A program made the translations under genes and the position numbers. Positions 1-7,765 of a DNA stretch of 64,000 nucleotides are shown one piece after another; position 1 is the stretch's first letter; each line of letters begins with the position of its first letter. The notes below the pieces were generated by a model. The model was not told where the DNA came from and did not search any database. It saw nothing but the letters and a program-made list of their open reading frames with translations. The DNA comes from SZUA-592 sp041556555 (GTDB lineage Bacteria; Pseudomonadota; Gammaproteobacteria; Eutrophobiales; Eutrophobiaceae): assembly GCA_041556555.1 (NCBI GenBank), contig JBFFIE010000002.1:62001-126000 (forward strand), written 5' to 3'.

Positions 1-43
1 ATTAAATTAAGGCCCTTCCTGTGTTAACCTTTTTACAGATTAT

Positions 44-310
44 TTACTTGACTACGATCACGTCTTTGTTGATGTTAACGGTGTCGTAGCCGATCCCTTC
101 GACCAGTTCCAGGTCTTCAGGGCTTTTGAAATCACCGTGCTTCTGTCTGTAAGCCACGATCGCTCTTGCCAGTCCTTCCGTAACACCGGTCAATTCCTTT
201 TCCAGTTCGGCAGCATCAGCGGTGTTGATATTTACCTGGTCATCAACTGCCGTCGCTGCCACCGGTACTGCAAGTAGTATCGATAGAATCATGCTTTTAA
301 AAACTCTCAT
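44..310 (-). CDS. ComEA-like helix-hairpin-helix DNA-binding protein
   Basis: A small secreted protein of about 88 residues: an N-terminal hydrophobic signal (MRVFKSMILSILLAVPVAATA) is followed by one ComEA-type helix-hairpin-helix region with the typical VNINTADAAEL opening and a GIGYDTV second hairpin. In this family the fold binds double-stranded DNA non-specifically, and ComEA homologues deliver DNA during natural competence. No other competence genes are in view, so a role in DNA uptake is inferred only from the family. The ATG at 310 was chosen over the upstream one at 358 because GGAGG lies just ahead of it and the signal peptide then starts correctly. Confidence 0.85.
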   Translation of the reverse strand: MRVFKSMILSILLAVPVAATAVDDQVNINTADAAELEKELTGVTEGLARAIVAYRQKHGDFKSPEDLELVEGIGYDTVNINKDVIVVK

Positions 311-609
311 GCTTACCTCCTGTCTGGTTACAAATTTAAATGAATTGATCAATTGCATCAGGTTCGTCGCCCAAACTGTTTATGCAAATTTTTTCAATTA
401 CTTTGGTAGACAGGTGCGAGGGTGAAGGTTCGTTAAATATACATACAAATAATCTATCAATTATTACTTGGTAATAAGTTTTAATTATTGTTTTTAAATC
501 CGGAAAGTCTCTTCAGTTAAAACCAGGAGCAAACAAATAGTTTGATTCAAAAAATGAAATGAATGGTGTTAATTACGAAGAATTTGCTTACTATAGGCAG
601 GTTTTTTGA
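311..609. promoter_or_regulatory. AT-rich divergent intergenic region
   Basis: About 300 bases between the divergent ComEA-like gene and the TRAP binding protein. It is AT-rich, with poly-T and TAATAA-like stretches suited to promoters for both genes. No clear operator, repeat or small coding region was seen in it. Confidence 0.4.
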
Positions 610-1731
610 ATGGCAAGAGTGAAACAGTTTATGAGAATGACAAGATTAATCATCATCCCTCTGTTTGTTCTGTTTCTTGCGGCTTGTGGGGGCGGTGGCG
701 ATAGTACGGGCTCTGGTGACAAAGTAAAGGACGATCGAGTGTTTAACTGGAAGATGGTGACGACCTGGCCACCGGGTTTCCCGATTTTCCAGGAAGGCGC
801 CGAGAGTTTTGCCAGACAAGTCAAGACCATGAGTGGTGGCCGTCTGAATATCCGGGTCTATGCCGGTGGTGAACTCGTGCCCCCCCTACAGGTGTTTGAT
901 GCGGTATCACAGGGCACCATAGAGATGGGGCATGGGTCACCTTATTACTGGGCAGGCAAGGTGCCCGAGGCACAGTTTTTTTCCTCTGTGCCTTTTGGCA
1001 TGACTGCCAAAGGGATGAATGCCTGGTTGTATTACGGTGGTGGACTGGATTTGTGGCAGGAAGTTTACGCACCATTTAATGTGGTCCCGTTACCCATGGG
1101 AAATACCGGCATGCAAATGGGCGGCTGGTTCAATAAGAAAATCAATACACTTGAAGATATCAAGGGTCTGCGCATGCGCATTCCTGGTCTGGGTGGCAAG
1201 GTTTTCAAGCGTGCGGGTGGTAATCCGGTTTTGATGGCCGGCAGTGAAATTTATACAGCGCTTGAGCGGGGGACCATTGATGCAACCGAATGGGTGGCGC
1301 CATTTCATGATCAACGGCTCGGCCTGAATCGGGCGGCAAAATATTATTATTATCCCGGTTGGCATGAACCAGGCACCATGTTCGAATTGATTATCAATTC
1401 AAATAACTGGAATGAACTACCAGATGACCTGAAACAGATCGTTGAAACGACTGCTTTAGCAGTAAGCCAGACCATATACTCACAGATGGAATATTATAAT
1501 CAAAAGGCCTTGCAAGAAATACGTCAGGACAGCCGGATCGAATTGCTGCAATTTCCCGATGAGGTTCTACAGGAATTGCAGGCCATGACACTGGAAACAC
1601 TGGATGAAGAGGCCGCTGTAAACCCGGCCTTTAAACGGATATATGATGCCTATCGGAATTTCCGGAATCAGTATATGCAATGGACCCGGCTCAGTGAGGA
1701 TGCCTACCAGGATATTTTACGCGGACAATAA
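610..1731 (+). CDS. TRAP transporter substrate-binding lipoprotein (DctP/TakP type)
   Basis: A 373-residue binding protein of the TRAP (DctP) family, which captures organic acids or similar solutes in the periplasm and hands them to a DctQM membrane pair. The N-terminus has a hydrophobic stretch ending in a lipobox (FLAACG), so it is predicted to be a lipoprotein, followed by a Gly/Ser linker. The body carries family motifs such as the TWPPGFPIFQEGAESFA start and the DIKGLRMRIPG strand. It resembles the mannitol/chloroaromatic or 2-oxoacid subgroup. No dctQ or dctM lies nearby, so it is an orphan within this window and its ligand is unknown. A terminator follows directly. Confidence 0.85.
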   Translation: MARVKQFMRMTRLIIIPLFVLFLAACGGGGDSTGSGDKVKDDRVFNWKMVTTWPPGFPIFQEGAESFARQVKTMSGGRLNIRVYAGGELVPPLQVFDAVSQGTIEMGHGSPYYWAGKVPEAQFFSSVPFGMTAKGMNAWLYYGGGLDLWQEVYAPFNVVPLPMGNTGMQMGGWFNKKINTLEDIKGLRMRIPGLGGKVFKRAGGNPVLMAGSEIYTALERGTIDATEWVAPFHDQRLGLNRAAKYYYYPGWHEPGTMFELIINSNNWNELPDDLKQIVETTALAVSQTIYSQMEYYNQKALQEIRQDSRIELLQFPDEVLQELQAMTLETLDEEAAVNPAFKRIYDAYRNFRNQYMQWTRLSEDAYQDILRGQ

Positions 1732-1734
1732 AAT

Positions 1735-1756
1735 AAGGGCCGGAATCGGCCCTTTT
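1735..1756. terminator. Bidirectional rho-independent terminator
   Basis: An 8-bp stem AAGGGCCG/CGGCCCTT with a 4-base loop and T-runs on both strands lies between the convergent TRAP binding protein and cytochrome c5 genes, and could end both transcripts. Confidence 0.8.
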
Positions 1757-1779
1757 CTGGACTTGTATTTGTCTCAAAG

Positions 1780-2304
1780 TTACCGGCTCTGGCTGACCAT
1801 GTAATCCACGGCGGCCTTGACATCCTCATCACTCATTGCCGGGTTTCCACCTTTGGCAGGCATCATGCCCATGTTGCCGGTGAATCCATTGATAGCATGA
1901 TCGTAAAGTACCTCGATGCCCTTGCTGATTCGAGGTCTCCAGGCATCGGCATCGCCGGTTTGCGGGATCATGGACGCCAGCGCAGAAATGCCATGGCAAT
2001 TAACACATAGGTTGTCATACGTTTTTTGACCCGGATCACCACCGGTATCTGCCGCAGTGACTGCCGGTGCAGATTCCATAGCCATTTCGGGTTCTGGTTG
2101 CATTTCCTCCTCTTCGCCCGGCATCATTGCTTTACCAACCGGTGCTGTTCGCTCGGTAACAGCAGGTGCGGTGCGTTCTGCTTCCGCGGCCTTATCAATA
2201 CCATAAATCCTTGATAATATTGCGAATACTACCATCAGCAAGGCTAGTATCCCGATGGCGAGTGCAAAATTTCTGAAAAATATTTGATCTTTTTCCTGAC
2301 TCAT
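1780..2304 (-). CDS. Membrane-anchored cytochrome c5 family protein
   Basis: A 174-residue protein with one N-terminal membrane segment (around residues 12-32), a Pro/Glu-rich linker of about 60 residues, and a C-terminal class I cytochrome domain with one heme site (CVNCH). The distal methionine is probably in the GMMPAKGG motif, and the domain ends in a DVKAAVDYMVSQ helix typical of cytochrome c5. It probably shuttles electrons in the periplasm while tethered to the inner membrane. The linker would let the heme domain reach across the periplasm. It is a single gene, convergent with the TRAP protein gene. Confidence 0.88.
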   Translation of the reverse strand: MSQEKDQIFFRNFALAIGILALLMVVFAILSRIYGIDKAAEAERTAPAVTERTAPVGKAMMPGEEEEMQPEPEMAMESAPAVTAADTGGDPGQKTYDNLCVNCHGISALASMIPQTGDADAWRPRISKGIEVLYDHAINGFTGNMGMMPAKGGNPAMSDEDVKAAVDYMVSQSR

Positions 2305-2540
2305 TGTTTTCCCCTGAAAAGCTGGATTGGATAAATTCTATTTATAATAATTTAACGCGGGATTATACCGACTGTTATCAGATCGGGGAACTCAGTCTAG
2401 ACGAAAATCTGACTGCACGGTACTCTCTGCCAAATAGAACAGTGCATATGGTTTCGCAGAGGCTACCGTGTCTGGCTTGAAACCACCACTCACTGACTGC
2501 GGAAAATAATTTGAACGGTTGTTTTGTTTGTCCCATTGCA

Positions 2541-2617
2541 GCGCCCTTAGCTCAGCTGGATAGAGCGCAGCCCTCCGGAGGCTGAGGTCAGAGGTTCGAA
2601 TCCTCTAGGGCGCGCCA
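2541..2617 (+). tRNA. tRNA-Arg (anticodon CCG)
   Basis: A full cloverleaf of 77 bases: acceptor strands GCGCCCT and AGGGCGC, a D-arm containing AGCTCAGCTGGATAGAGC, an anticodon arm CAGCC-CTCCGGA-GGCTG with CCG in the loop, and a T-arm with GGTTCGAATCC. The 3' CCA is encoded. It reads CGG arginine codons. Confidence 0.96.
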
Positions 2618-3225
2618 TTCATCCGCCCTCACATCGATTGCAATAATAGTCATCCGAGCTTTAACCAGTGTATTGGACATTATCTTGAACATGCAAGTCT
2701 GTTTGTACTCAATGACACGGCGGTGGCCGCACAGGTGTTTTTACGGAGATACCTGAACAAATGAAGGGGTTAGTATTTCTGTTTAAATAATGTCACATCC
2801 CTGTGACGATCGCTTGGAGTGTAAACAGAAAGAGGGCTGAAACAATTCATCTCCCTGAAAACGAGTCTAAAGATAAATAATAAATTTTCAATAGTACTTG
2901 AGTAGTAAATTTGTACGGGTAAAACACTCTATCTGTTTGCAAAAAACTATCTATATGAAGTAGTAAACATATTTGGTTAATTATTAATCAGGTGAACTCA
3001 CATTAATTCGTGATCATCTGCAATCATTATTTTTGAAAAATCGCCTAACCTGGATAGGGTAACCCCTGGGGGATATTATTCCGGTAACGAACCGGTTTGC
3101 ATTTGAGAGGTTTACAAGGGGTTACCATAAATTGCCATACTAACAAAGCATTAAATTATGCAATTGCCGAAATGGCCGGGAGGTTGCTGTTTATATGTCT
3201 GAAGATACCGGGTATCGCCCTTTAC
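2618..3225. other. Gene-free stretch with nested inverted repeats
   Basis: About 600 bases lie between tRNA-Arg and the 3' end of purE with no convincing reading frame. A palindrome GTCACATCCCTGTGAC lies near 2791-2806. A 10-bp inverted repeat, GGTAACCCCT at 3058-3067 and AGGGGTTACC at 3117-3126, encloses a smaller hairpin CCGGT-AACGA-ACCGG at 3081-3095. This could be a folded RNA or a complex 3' end for purKE. It has no clear U-tract and matches no RNA family recognised by eye. Confidence 0.5.
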
Positions 3226-3741
3226 TTAAACAGATTTGCTCCGGGACTTCTTCAGGTTCTTGTTTTTGACCCGTGAGGCCTTGGCCATGGATGCTTTGAA
3301 TTTCATGATGCGGGTCTGTAAATCCGGGTCACTGGCCGCAATGATCTCGATGGCCAGGAGTCCGGCGTTTTCACCTCCGCCGATGGCAACGGTTGCGACC
3401 GGCACGCCGGCAGGCATCTGGGCAATGGATAATAATGAATCCAGGCCCTTAAGTGCCTTGCTTTCAATCGGCACGCCAATCACAGGCAGAGGCGTCAGGC
3501 TGGCCACCATGCCGGGCAAATGTGCAGCACCCCCTGCACCGGCTATGATGACTTTCAGGCCGCGTTCGTGCGCGGATTGTGCATATTCTGTCATGTCCAG
3601 TGGCGTGCGATGCGCCGAGACAACCCTTGCCTCATAGGGAATTTTAAACTTCTTGCAGGTTTCGGCTGCGGGTTCCAGGGTCGGCCAGTCTGAATCACTA
3701 CCCATAATTATTCCGATCAGGGGTTGTTTCTTTGTGCTCAT
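3226..3741 (-). CDS. purE: N5-carboxyaminoimidazole ribonucleotide mutase PurE
   Basis: PurE moves the carboxyl group of N5-CAIR to C4 to give CAIR in de novo purine synthesis. The 171-residue protein has the class I signatures: the GSDSDW phosphate loop, SAHRTP, and GAGGAAHLPGM. It is longer than many PurE proteins because of a lysine/arginine-rich tail (after about residue 150). Its start overlaps the end of purK by 4 bases, so the two are translationally coupled, and PurK supplies its substrate. The gene order purK-purE is the reverse of E. coli. Confidence 0.97.
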   Translation of the reverse strand: MSTKKQPLIGIIMGSDSDWPTLEPAAETCKKFKIPYEARVVSAHRTPLDMTEYAQSAHERGLKVIIAGAGGAAHLPGMVASLTPLPVIGVPIESKALKGLDSLLSIAQMPAGVPVATVAIGGGENAGLLAIEIIAASDPDLQTRIMKFKASMAKASRVKNKNLKKSRSKSV

Positions 3742-4934
3742 TTGTTCTCTCCAAAACAGATGGCATCAGCTGCGCGCTGTGCCCGCTCTTCCACTTCATC
3801 CATGCTGTCACCAATTGCAGTGACATGGCCCATTTTACGACCGGGATTGCTTTTATCCTTGCCATAGATATGCACGTGAACACCATTGATCCTCAATGCA
3901 TCTTCAATACCAATAGGTTCACCACTGCCCTCGGCCTGACCCAGAAGATTGATCATTACCGCGGCCGGTTTGATCATTTCTGTAGATCCGAGCGGCCAGC
4001 CAAGCACGGCCCTGATATGGTTTTCAAACTGTGAACATTCGCAGGCCTCAATCGTGTAATGCCCCGAATTATGTACCCTGGGTGCAAGTTCGTTGATGAT
4101 TACCTCATTATCTCTTGTCAGAAACATTTCCACGCCAAAGCTGCCAATGGCACCGACTGCGGCAACCGCCTCCCGGGCAATACGGCTTGCCCTTATTGCG
4201 AGTGAATCGGGCACCCGTGCCGGGGCGCGGACAATGTGGCAGATGTGATTCCGTTGAACGGATTCCACTAAAGGGTATGAGACCACCTCGCCATTACTGC
4301 CTGTGGTAATGATAATCGCAAGTTCCATGGTGAACGGGCAGAATGCCTCGGCATAGAGCCCACGGTTATCACCATCCAGTTTCTCCCAGGCCGCATTTAT
4401 CTCATCGGGATTATTAACAGTGGCATTGCCTTTGCCATCGTAAGCATTGCGGCGGGCCTTGATCACCAGCGGCCAGCCTAGTTCTGCCGCAATATCGGGG
4501 ATATCTTCCCGCGTTGAAACGATCTGAAATGCGGGTACTGGTAACCCGGCTTCGGCCAGAGTCTGTTTCTGGATGTATTTGTCCTGGACCAGGCCAATAC
4601 AGCGTGACGTCGGGTAGAGGTTATAACGAGCCTGTTCCAGCGTGGCCAGACTGTTGGCATCGACAAATTCATTTTCCAGGGTCACGATATCGGTCGATTC
4701 GGCCAGTTGGGCAAGATCTTCCGGCTTGTCCCAATCCCCGATCAGGGAATGGCTCGCCAGATTTGCCGCCGGGCTGTATTGTTTGCGTTCCAATACCACG
4801 ACATCACAACCCAGTTCCAGACCGGCCAGAGCCGTCATCTTGGCCAATTGGCCTCCACCGATGATCCCCAGCCGGGGGCTGACACCGGAAAAGGTGTCCA
4901 CCCTGCTTGGCTTATGTGGATTGGTTTCCTGCAT
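3738..4934 (-). CDS. purK: N5-carboxyaminoimidazole ribonucleotide synthase PurK
   Basis: PurK uses ATP and bicarbonate to carboxylate AIR to N5-CAIR. The 398-residue ATP-grasp protein begins with a dinucleotide-like loop (LGIIGGGQLAKM), has the ATP-grasp segment PLVIKARRNAYDGKGN in its centre, and NELAPRVHNSGHYTIEAC near the metal and substrate site. The length is about right for the family, though the N-terminal 20 residues before the Gly loop may be partly untranslated. It is the first gene of the purKE pair. Confidence 0.97.
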   Translation of the reverse strand: MQETNPHKPSRVDTFSGVSPRLGIIGGGQLAKMTALAGLELGCDVVVLERKQYSPAANLASHSLIGDWDKPEDLAQLAESTDIVTLENEFVDANSLATLEQARYNLYPTSRCIGLVQDKYIQKQTLAEAGLPVPAFQIVSTREDIPDIAAELGWPLVIKARRNAYDGKGNATVNNPDEINAAWEKLDGDNRGLYAEAFCPFTMELAIIITTGSNGEVVSYPLVESVQRNHICHIVRAPARVPDSLAIRASRIAREAVAAVGAIGSFGVEMFLTRDNEVIINELAPRVHNSGHYTIEACECSQFENHIRAVLGWPLGSTEMIKPAAVMINLLGQAEGSGEPIGIEDALRINGVHVHIYGKDKSNPGRKMGHVTAIGDSMDEVEERAQRAADAICFGENK

Positions 4935-4994
4935 CTGGTTATATCTTAAGGTATCCGTGAATGGGGCGTGGTTATGCTTGAAACGGTGTTGTCA

Positions 4995-5048
4995 ACGCCC
5001 CGGGAAAGGGGCGTATCATAACGAAAAATGGCCTTTGAAGGCCATTTT
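4995..5048 (-). terminator. Terminator after dsbA, with an adjacent GC-rich hairpin
   Basis: On the minus strand, stem AATGGCC/GGCCATT (5027-5046, 6-base loop) is followed by a T-run, giving a good rho-independent terminator for the DsbA-like gene. A second strong hairpin, ACGCCCC-GGGAAA-GGGGCGT at 4995-5014, lies between it and purK. It may reinforce termination or sit in the purK leader. Confidence 0.75.
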
Positions 5049-5080
5049 ATTTTGCTGGATAAGACCTTGTGTCGAAGAGT

Positions 5081-5710
5081 CTAATTGGATCGTTCTTCCT
5101 CAATCAGCTGGTCGACCACCCGCATGACGGAGTCATAACTGCCCGCAAGTGAGGGAGAAGTCCGGTACTTGCCATTGACAATGAGCGCTGGAACACCGGT
5201 GATGCCATAACCCTTACCGGCCACAAAAGCTGCCTTCATGTCCTTGTCCACGGCTTCAGAATTGTAGAGTTTTTCAAACGTGTCTTTTTCCACGCCATAT
5301 TCGGCAAAGAAATCTCGCAGACTCCCCGGGCTCATGAGATCTCTTTTCTTGTTATGGATGGCATTAAACAATGGGCGATGAATCTGTTCCAGAATTCCCA
5401 GTTTCTCGGCCACATAAAAGGCCTTGGCATGCGGTATCCAGTTCTTGCCCAGGATGCCTGGCATGCGGCGAAACTCGACATCCTCTGGCAGGTCCTGCAG
5501 CCATTTTTCAAGTTCCGGTTCAAGTGCGTAACAATGCGGGCAGCCATACCAGAAGACCTCAACGACCTCAATTTTTTCACTGTTTGCAGTCTTTTGAGGT
5601 GTGGCAATGACTTCATAACCGGTATTGGCGGCACTTTGTTTTACCAGAAAAATTGCTGATACCAGGCTCAGGATAAATGCCGCTGTAATAATTTTGTATT
5701 TCATATTCAT
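5081..5710 (-). CDS. dsbA: Periplasmic thiol:disulfide interchange protein DsbA
   Basis: A thioredoxin-fold oxidoreductase that inserts disulfide bonds into exported proteins. The 209-residue protein has an N-terminal signal peptide (about residues 1-29), the DsbA active site CPHC at residues 57-60 in the FWYGCPHCYALEPEL context, the inserted helical domain, and the cis-proline motif GITGVPALIVNG. It lies downstream of and in the same direction as the cytochrome c4 gene, an arrangement known from pseudomonads and relatives, where c-type cytochrome and disulfide genes sit together. A terminator follows. Confidence 0.95.
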   Translation of the reverse strand: MNMKYKIITAAFILSLVSAIFLVKQSAANTGYEVIATPQKTANSEKIEVVEVFWYGCPHCYALEPELEKWLQDLPEDVEFRRMPGILGKNWIPHAKAFYVAEKLGILEQIHRPLFNAIHNKKRDLMSPGSLRDFFAEYGVEKDTFEKLYNSEAVDKDMKAAFVAGKGYGITGVPALIVNGKYRTSPSLAGSYDSVMRVVDQLIEEERSN

Positions 5711-5878
5711 TTCCTGTTGTTACTGGTTTTTATGTTCAGAACTCCCCACAGGATTGCAGGCCTGATTGATCTAATTGACCCGGTTAATGCCAAAAAGTGT
5801 CACTGATTTTTATATGCCAATGCCGTTAACTCACGTTTTGTGAATTCTATCACCGGCCCGGTGTCTGAATGAAAGAGC

Positions 5879-6493
5879 CTACTCCCAGGTGCTTCGCAGT
5901 CCCTGTACATAGGAAGATACAGCCTTGATCTCGTCATCTGACATGCGATCGACGACCTTGCGCATCACCTGATTGATGTCATTGGCACGAATATTTTCCC
6001 GGAAATTGTTGAGTTGCAGCTCAATATAGGCGGCATGTTGACCACTCAAAGCGGGGTAGCTTGCGGCAGGATTGCCAAGCCCGGTTGGACCATGACAAGC
6101 CATGCAGGCCGGGACATTGTGTTCAATATTGCCAGCCCGATAGATCCTCTCACCCAGATCCAGCAGGACAGGATCAGTAGTGCCATAGCGGATTTTTTGA
6201 ATGGCATAATAGGCGGCAAGGTCTTCCATATCCTGCTTGCTGAGATTGGTCGCCATGGGTGACATCTGGGCATTTTCCCGGCGACCTGCCTTGAAATCTT
6301 CAAGTTGTTTTACGATATAGCTCGGATGTTGACCTGCGAGCTTGGGCCAGACAGGATTTGAGCTGTTGCCGTTAACTCCATGGCAAGCTGCACAAGTCTG
6401 CGATTTTTCCCTGCCGGCTACCGGGTCACCCGCGCCGAATAAATTAAATGAGATTAGAACAAGTGATAAAAGTAAAAAAACAAATTTAAGCAT
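5879..6493 (-). CDS. Diheme cytochrome c4
   Basis: A 204-residue periplasmic cytochrome with a signal peptide and two homologous class I heme domains: CAACH in the first half and CMACH in the second, each followed by a Met-ligand region (MSPMATNL and VMRKVVDRMSD). Cytochrome c4 passes electrons from the bc1 complex to terminal oxidases and other acceptors. It is divergent from engB, a classic gammaproteobacterial synteny. A related half-size protein is encoded at 49563-49868 in the denitrification island. Confidence 0.95.
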   Translation of the reverse strand: MLKFVFLLLSLVLISFNLFGAGDPVAGREKSQTCAACHGVNGNSSNPVWPKLAGQHPSYIVKQLEDFKAGRRENAQMSPMATNLSKQDMEDLAAYYAIQKIRYGTTDPVLLDLGERIYRAGNIEHNVPACMACHGPTGLGNPAASYPALSGQHAAYIELQLNNFRENIRANDINQVMRKVVDRMSDDEIKAVSSYVQGLRSTWE

Positions 6494-6637
6494 TTTTCAA
6501 ACTATTCCACTTCAGTCTGGTTTTTTCATGACACACCCAGTTGCCATGTTGTTATTAGAATTTAGCCGGGTAGTTGCTCTGGTTTTGCTGGTAGGCTTTT
6601 TGATTCCGGACGGGCACAATGTTAGCAAATTAATCAG

Positions 6638-7258
6638 ATGAATGAGACAAAAACATTGCCTGCAAACCCCTTCCGGCGGGCACGGTTTCTGCTGAGTGCC
6701 AACAGTCTGGACCAGTGTCCTGAAGATACCGGCTGTGAGATTGCCTTCGCCGGACGATCCAATGTGGGTAAATCAAGCGTGATAAACCTGTTAACGGAAA
6801 ATCACGGGCTGGCGCGCACCAGCAAGACGCCGGGAAGGACGCAATTACTTAATTTTTTTGCCTTGAATGAAACCCAGCGACTGGTTGATTTACCGGGTTA
6901 TGGTTTTGCCAGGGTGCCCGAAAAGGTTCGCAAACACTGGGGCGAGGTCCTGCAGGCCTATTTCGATCAGCGACAGTGTTTGCGAGGCCTGGTTCTGATT
7001 ATGGATGCCCGACATCCTCTGAAGCCATTTGATCAGCAAATGCTGGCATGGTGTCGATCCGTACGCCTGCCAGCCCACATCGTACTGAATAAGTCCGATA
7101 AATTGTCCCGTGGAGCTGCCAGCAAAAGCCAGGACATTGTGCGCAAGGCCATTGCCGATGATCAGTTCTCGGTGCAATTGCTTTCCACTCTGAAGGCAAC
7201 GGGCCTGGAGACCTTACAAGCGGTCTTGCTCGGTTGGTTGGGTGCTCAACCGCACTGA
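6638..7258 (+). CDS. engB: Ribosome biogenesis GTPase EngB (YihA/YsxC)
   Basis: An essential GTPase needed for late assembly of the large ribosomal subunit. The 206-residue protein shows the full set of G motifs: G1 GRSNVGKSS, G2 TPGRTQ, G3 DLPGYG and G4 NKSD. The start was placed at the ATG after an overlap-free divergent gap with cytochrome c4. A structured, terminator-bearing 3' region follows. Confidence 0.97.
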   Translation: MNETKTLPANPFRRARFLLSANSLDQCPEDTGCEIAFAGRSNVGKSSVINLLTENHGLARTSKTPGRTQLLNFFALNETQRLVDLPGYGFARVPEKVRKHWGEVLQAYFDQRQCLRGLVLIMDARHPLKPFDQQMLAWCRSVRLPAHIVLNKSDKLSRGAASKSQDIVRKAIADDQFSVQLLSTLKATGLETLQAVLLGWLGAQPH

Positions 7259-7379
7259 GTGGGATTAAAAAAAAGAGGGCCCCGGGCTGTACTGCTTAGG
7301 GGAGAGGGCATCCCGGGGCGAAATACCCGGCTGGGGAGACCGGGAAAGCTTCATTCCTGGAGGGAGGAATGAATTTTTT
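7259..7379 (+). terminator. Three-hairpin 3' region of engB ending in a terminator; possible small RNA
   Basis: Downstream of engB come three successive hairpins on the plus strand. The first pairs GCCCCGGG (7279-7286) with CCCGGGGC (7312-7319). The second pairs CCCGG (7326-7330) with CCGGG (7340-7344). The third is TTCATTCCT/AGGAATGAA (7350-7373) followed by six T. The last is a standard rho-independent terminator. The two preceding GC-rich stems are more than a terminator needs, so a processed 3' UTR small RNA is possible. Confidence 0.7.
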
Positions 7380-7765
7380 GGGGTAAACATTAGATGGCTG
7401 TCAGGTGGCTAAAGTTCAACCCCGGCGCACAAATATTGTGCTATCGGGAATGTTTATACACAATTTCAGAGAGAAGCCTGTTGCAATGCTGGCCTCAGCA
7501 GTAAAACCAGTCTGAAAGCCAGAGATGAGGTGGTAACACCTTGAAAAATAGAAATTTATTTAATCTGGTTAATTTTTAACGGATTTGTCATATAGATAAG
7601 ATTAACGCCACTTAAGCCGGGCTGTCAGGGTACCATCCACAAAGTTATCCACAGAAATTGTGGATAATCTTTGATTGTTAAAGAGAGCAGGATGTTAGAA
7701 AAAACTGCTCGAATCTACATTAAAAATCAACGCTAATTAAATTTCCAGATGTGCATTGCAACATG
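7380..7765. promoter_or_regulatory. Intergenic region with two inverted consensus DnaA boxes
   Basis: In this roughly 385-base gap, a perfect DnaA box TTATCCACA lies at 7645-7653 and its exact inverse TGTGGATAA at 7659-7667, separated by 5 bases. A partial copy (CCATCCACA) is just upstream. The boxes match the strong E. coli R1 consensus. No AT-rich unwinding element typical of oriC, dnaA, dnaN or gidA is nearby, so this is more likely a DnaA-binding regulatory or titration site than the origin. The rest of the gap shows no gene. Confidence 0.55.

Noticed and set aside
4642..5127. A 161-codon plus-strand frame spanning the purK-dsbA gap
   Set aside because: Antisense to purK, with a composition like non-coding frame and no ribosome binding site.
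7645..7667. Chromosomal replication origin
   Set aside because: Two DnaA boxes alone, without AT-rich repeats, more boxes or dnaA/dnaN/gidA neighbours, do not support oriC.
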